DNA from: a bacterium
GTDB taxonomy: Bacteria; UBA9089; JASEGY01
Assembly (NCBI GenBank): GCA_030019105.1
Contig: JASEGY010000084.1
Span: forward strand, 4,466-11,004
Reading direction: 5' to 3'
Length of the DNA stretch: 6,539 bases
The notes under the pieces were generated by a model, which saw only the letters and a list, made by a program, of their open reading frames with translations, did no database searches and was not told the origin of the DNA. This document shows, one piece after another, positions 5,765-6,539 of the stretch (within the stretch, counting starts at the first letter, position 1; each line of letters opens with the position of its first letter). The translations under genes were made by a program, and so were the position numbers.

Positions 5765-5800
5765 ATTCGTAGCCGAAACGATGAACGAGGCCTTTTATTC
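5755..5800. repeat. 14-bp direct duplication and a copy of the GCCGAAACGATG motif
   Basis: GAGGCTTTTTATTC (5755-5768) recurs as GAGGCCTTTTATTC (5787-5800), 13 of 14 bases. Between them, 5769-5791 matches 718-740 of the 291-bp element at 18 of 23 bases, with 12 consecutive identities (GCCGAAACGATG). The second duplicate includes the stop codon of the minus-strand gene. It could be a footprint of an element insertion or excision. Confidence 0.5.
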
Positions 5801-6412
5801 CCTCTCAATTAAATCATCTACCTCAACGACAAGATCATCGAGCGTCTCGGAGTGGAGTATTTCGCCGGAGCGGTACAAGGCAGCAAAACGGTAGAGTCTT
5901 TCCGCCAACACATACACGGTAACAGTTTGAGCCTCCGGATCTAACAGCCAGTACTCCGGAATCCCCGCCCGGGCGTACTCCTCCGCCTTGACCCCCATGT
6001 CCTGTCCCCGTGAAGACGGAGAAAGCACCTCAGCTACCAGGTCGGGTGGGCTGCCGAACTGCTCGCCAATACGGTCGAGGTGATCTGTCCGATAGTAGAC
6101 AACATCCGGTTCACGAAACTTACCAGGCCAGAGTCGCACCGGCATAGGAGCAGTGTATGCCCGGCCTCTCACACCGTGACTCCCATACTGGCGCAACATG
6201 GCATACAGGTTGCCCACTACGTTCTGATGCGCCGGCGTCGGCATAGCATGAATCACCACCTTCCCATCCGATAGTTCGACCAGACTGTTGCGATTATTGG
6301 CCAGAACCAGGTACAATTCTTCGTTCCATTGCTGTTCGACAAACCATTCGTACAGTTGATGTTCGGGGATAGGGACTGTATCTGTCAATTGCTCACTGAT
6401 TATCGTGCTCAT
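5795..6412 (-). CDS. Uma2-family PD-(D/E)XK nuclease-like protein
   Basis: A 205-residue cytoplasmic protein with no signal peptide or membrane segment. It matches the Uma2/DUF820 family, which has a restriction-endonuclease-like fold. Seen in order: ELSDGKVVIHAMPTPAH (46-62); REPDVVYY with candidate catalytic D103; PPDLVAEVLSPSSRGQDMG with E128; K142 in GVKAEEYARAGIPEYWLLDP, where the family usually has the lysine displaced to the helix; then a strand VTVYVL and an acidic C-terminus. Length and motif order are normal for the family, and the likely active-site residues are present, so it does not look broken. The cellular role and DNA target of the family are not established; members often occur in many copies per genome. 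The start ATG at 6410-6412 is supported by AAAGG six bases upstream. It converges on the large gene, sharing its terminator. Confidence 0.92.
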   Translation of the reverse strand: MSTIISEQLTDTVPIPEHQLYEWFVEQQWNEELYLVLANNRNSLVELSDGKVVIHAMPTPAHQNVVGNLYAMLRQYGSHGVRGRAYTAPMPVRLWPGKFREPDVVYYRTDHLDRIGEQFGSPPDLVAEVLSPSSRGQDMGVKAEEYARAGIPEYWLLDPEAQTVTVYVLAERLYRFAALYRSGEILHSETLDDLVVEVDDLIERE

Positions 6413-6418
6413 TGCCCA

Positions 6419-6423
6419 CCTTT
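6419..6423 (-). promoter_or_regulatory. Ribosome binding site of the Uma2-family gene
   Basis: On the minus strand AAAGG lies six bases before the ATG, within GGAAAGGTGGGCA. It supports the start used here. Confidence 0.7.
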
Positions 6424-6431
6424 CCGCTGAA

Positions 6432-6456
6432 GTAAATATTTTCCTACTTTATTTAC
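6432..6456. promoter_or_regulatory. Candidate operator: GTAAATA-N11-TATTTAC
   Basis: A perfect 7-bp inverted repeat with an 11-base spacer lies 20-44 bases upstream of the Uma2-family start, in the place expected for the promoter. Its AT-rich symmetric form suits a dimeric repressor site. The region is AT-rich overall, so chance is possible, and no -35/-10 pair is clear enough to call. Confidence 0.35.
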
Positions 6457-6486
6457 AAAATCTATCGCTTTGGGAAATATTTCATC

Positions 6487-6539
6487 TATAGCTCTTAAGA
6501 TAAATATTTTGGGGTAAGCGAATTCAAGATAGGCTATGT
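6487..6539 (+). mobile_element. 154-bp TIR palindromic element, copy C (cut by window end)
   Basis: The first 53 bases of a third copy in the same orientation as copy A. Positions 6487-6537 are identical to 5-55 over 51 bases, then one mismatch. The left flank differs from that of copy A (CATC before TATAG rather than TAAC), so this is a separate insertion rather than a duplicated larger segment, as far as four bases can show. Confidence 0.85.

Noticed and set aside
6080..6274. Plus-strand ORF opposite the Uma2-family gene
   Set aside because: It lies antisense inside a clear family match and has no independent support.

Overview
The window looks like chromosome from an uncultivated bacterium with a didermic, complex-surface lifestyle. 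The evidence is one very long secreted multidomain protein, with beta-helix, PKD/REJ-like, cohesin-like, Ig-like and dockerin domains and a C-terminal NYPNPFNPETW sorting-type domain. That style is common in FCB-group, Poribacteria-like, KSB1-like and Desantisbacteria-like genomes. A Uma2-family nuclease-like gene lies beside it. The lineage is inferred from protein style only; there is no rRNA or marker gene here.

Layout: bases 1-1442 hold no gene I can support, but they are dense in palindromic and mobile-element-like DNA. This includes a 154-bp terminal-inverted-repeat (TIR) element (copy A, 5-158), a small hairpin and a second palindrome, and a 122-bp element (333-454) bounded by perfect 9-bp direct repeats. 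It also includes a 291-bp nested palindrome (511-801) bounded by 8-bp direct repeats, a GC-rich hairpin near 895-922, and an inverted-repeat pair (1066-1080/1401-1415) that encloses an inverted copy of the 154-bp element (copy B, 1180-1333). Several of the palindromes carry arrays of seven-base units (GTTGTAA, AACCTTG, and degenerate TACTTCC-like and CGTGTCC-like units), each array facing its complement across a loop.

Bases 1443-5711 encode the 1422-residue exported protein, preceded by a good ribosome binding site. A strong bidirectional terminator (5727-5764) separates it from the convergent minus-strand Uma2-family gene (5795-6412). That gene has a small inverted repeat just upstream which may be an operator. 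The window closes with the first 53 bases of a third 154-bp element (copy C, 6487-6539), which matches copy A over 51 consecutive bases and lies in the same orientation.

The two genes converge, have separate terminators and start signals, and show no sign of working together. The most unusual content is the non-coding DNA: at least two families of small non-autonomous elements built as long hairpins, with heptamer arrays inside the hairpins. For the protein, the notable point is a cohesin-like domain and a complete dockerin on the same chain, with the two dockerin loops unusually far apart.
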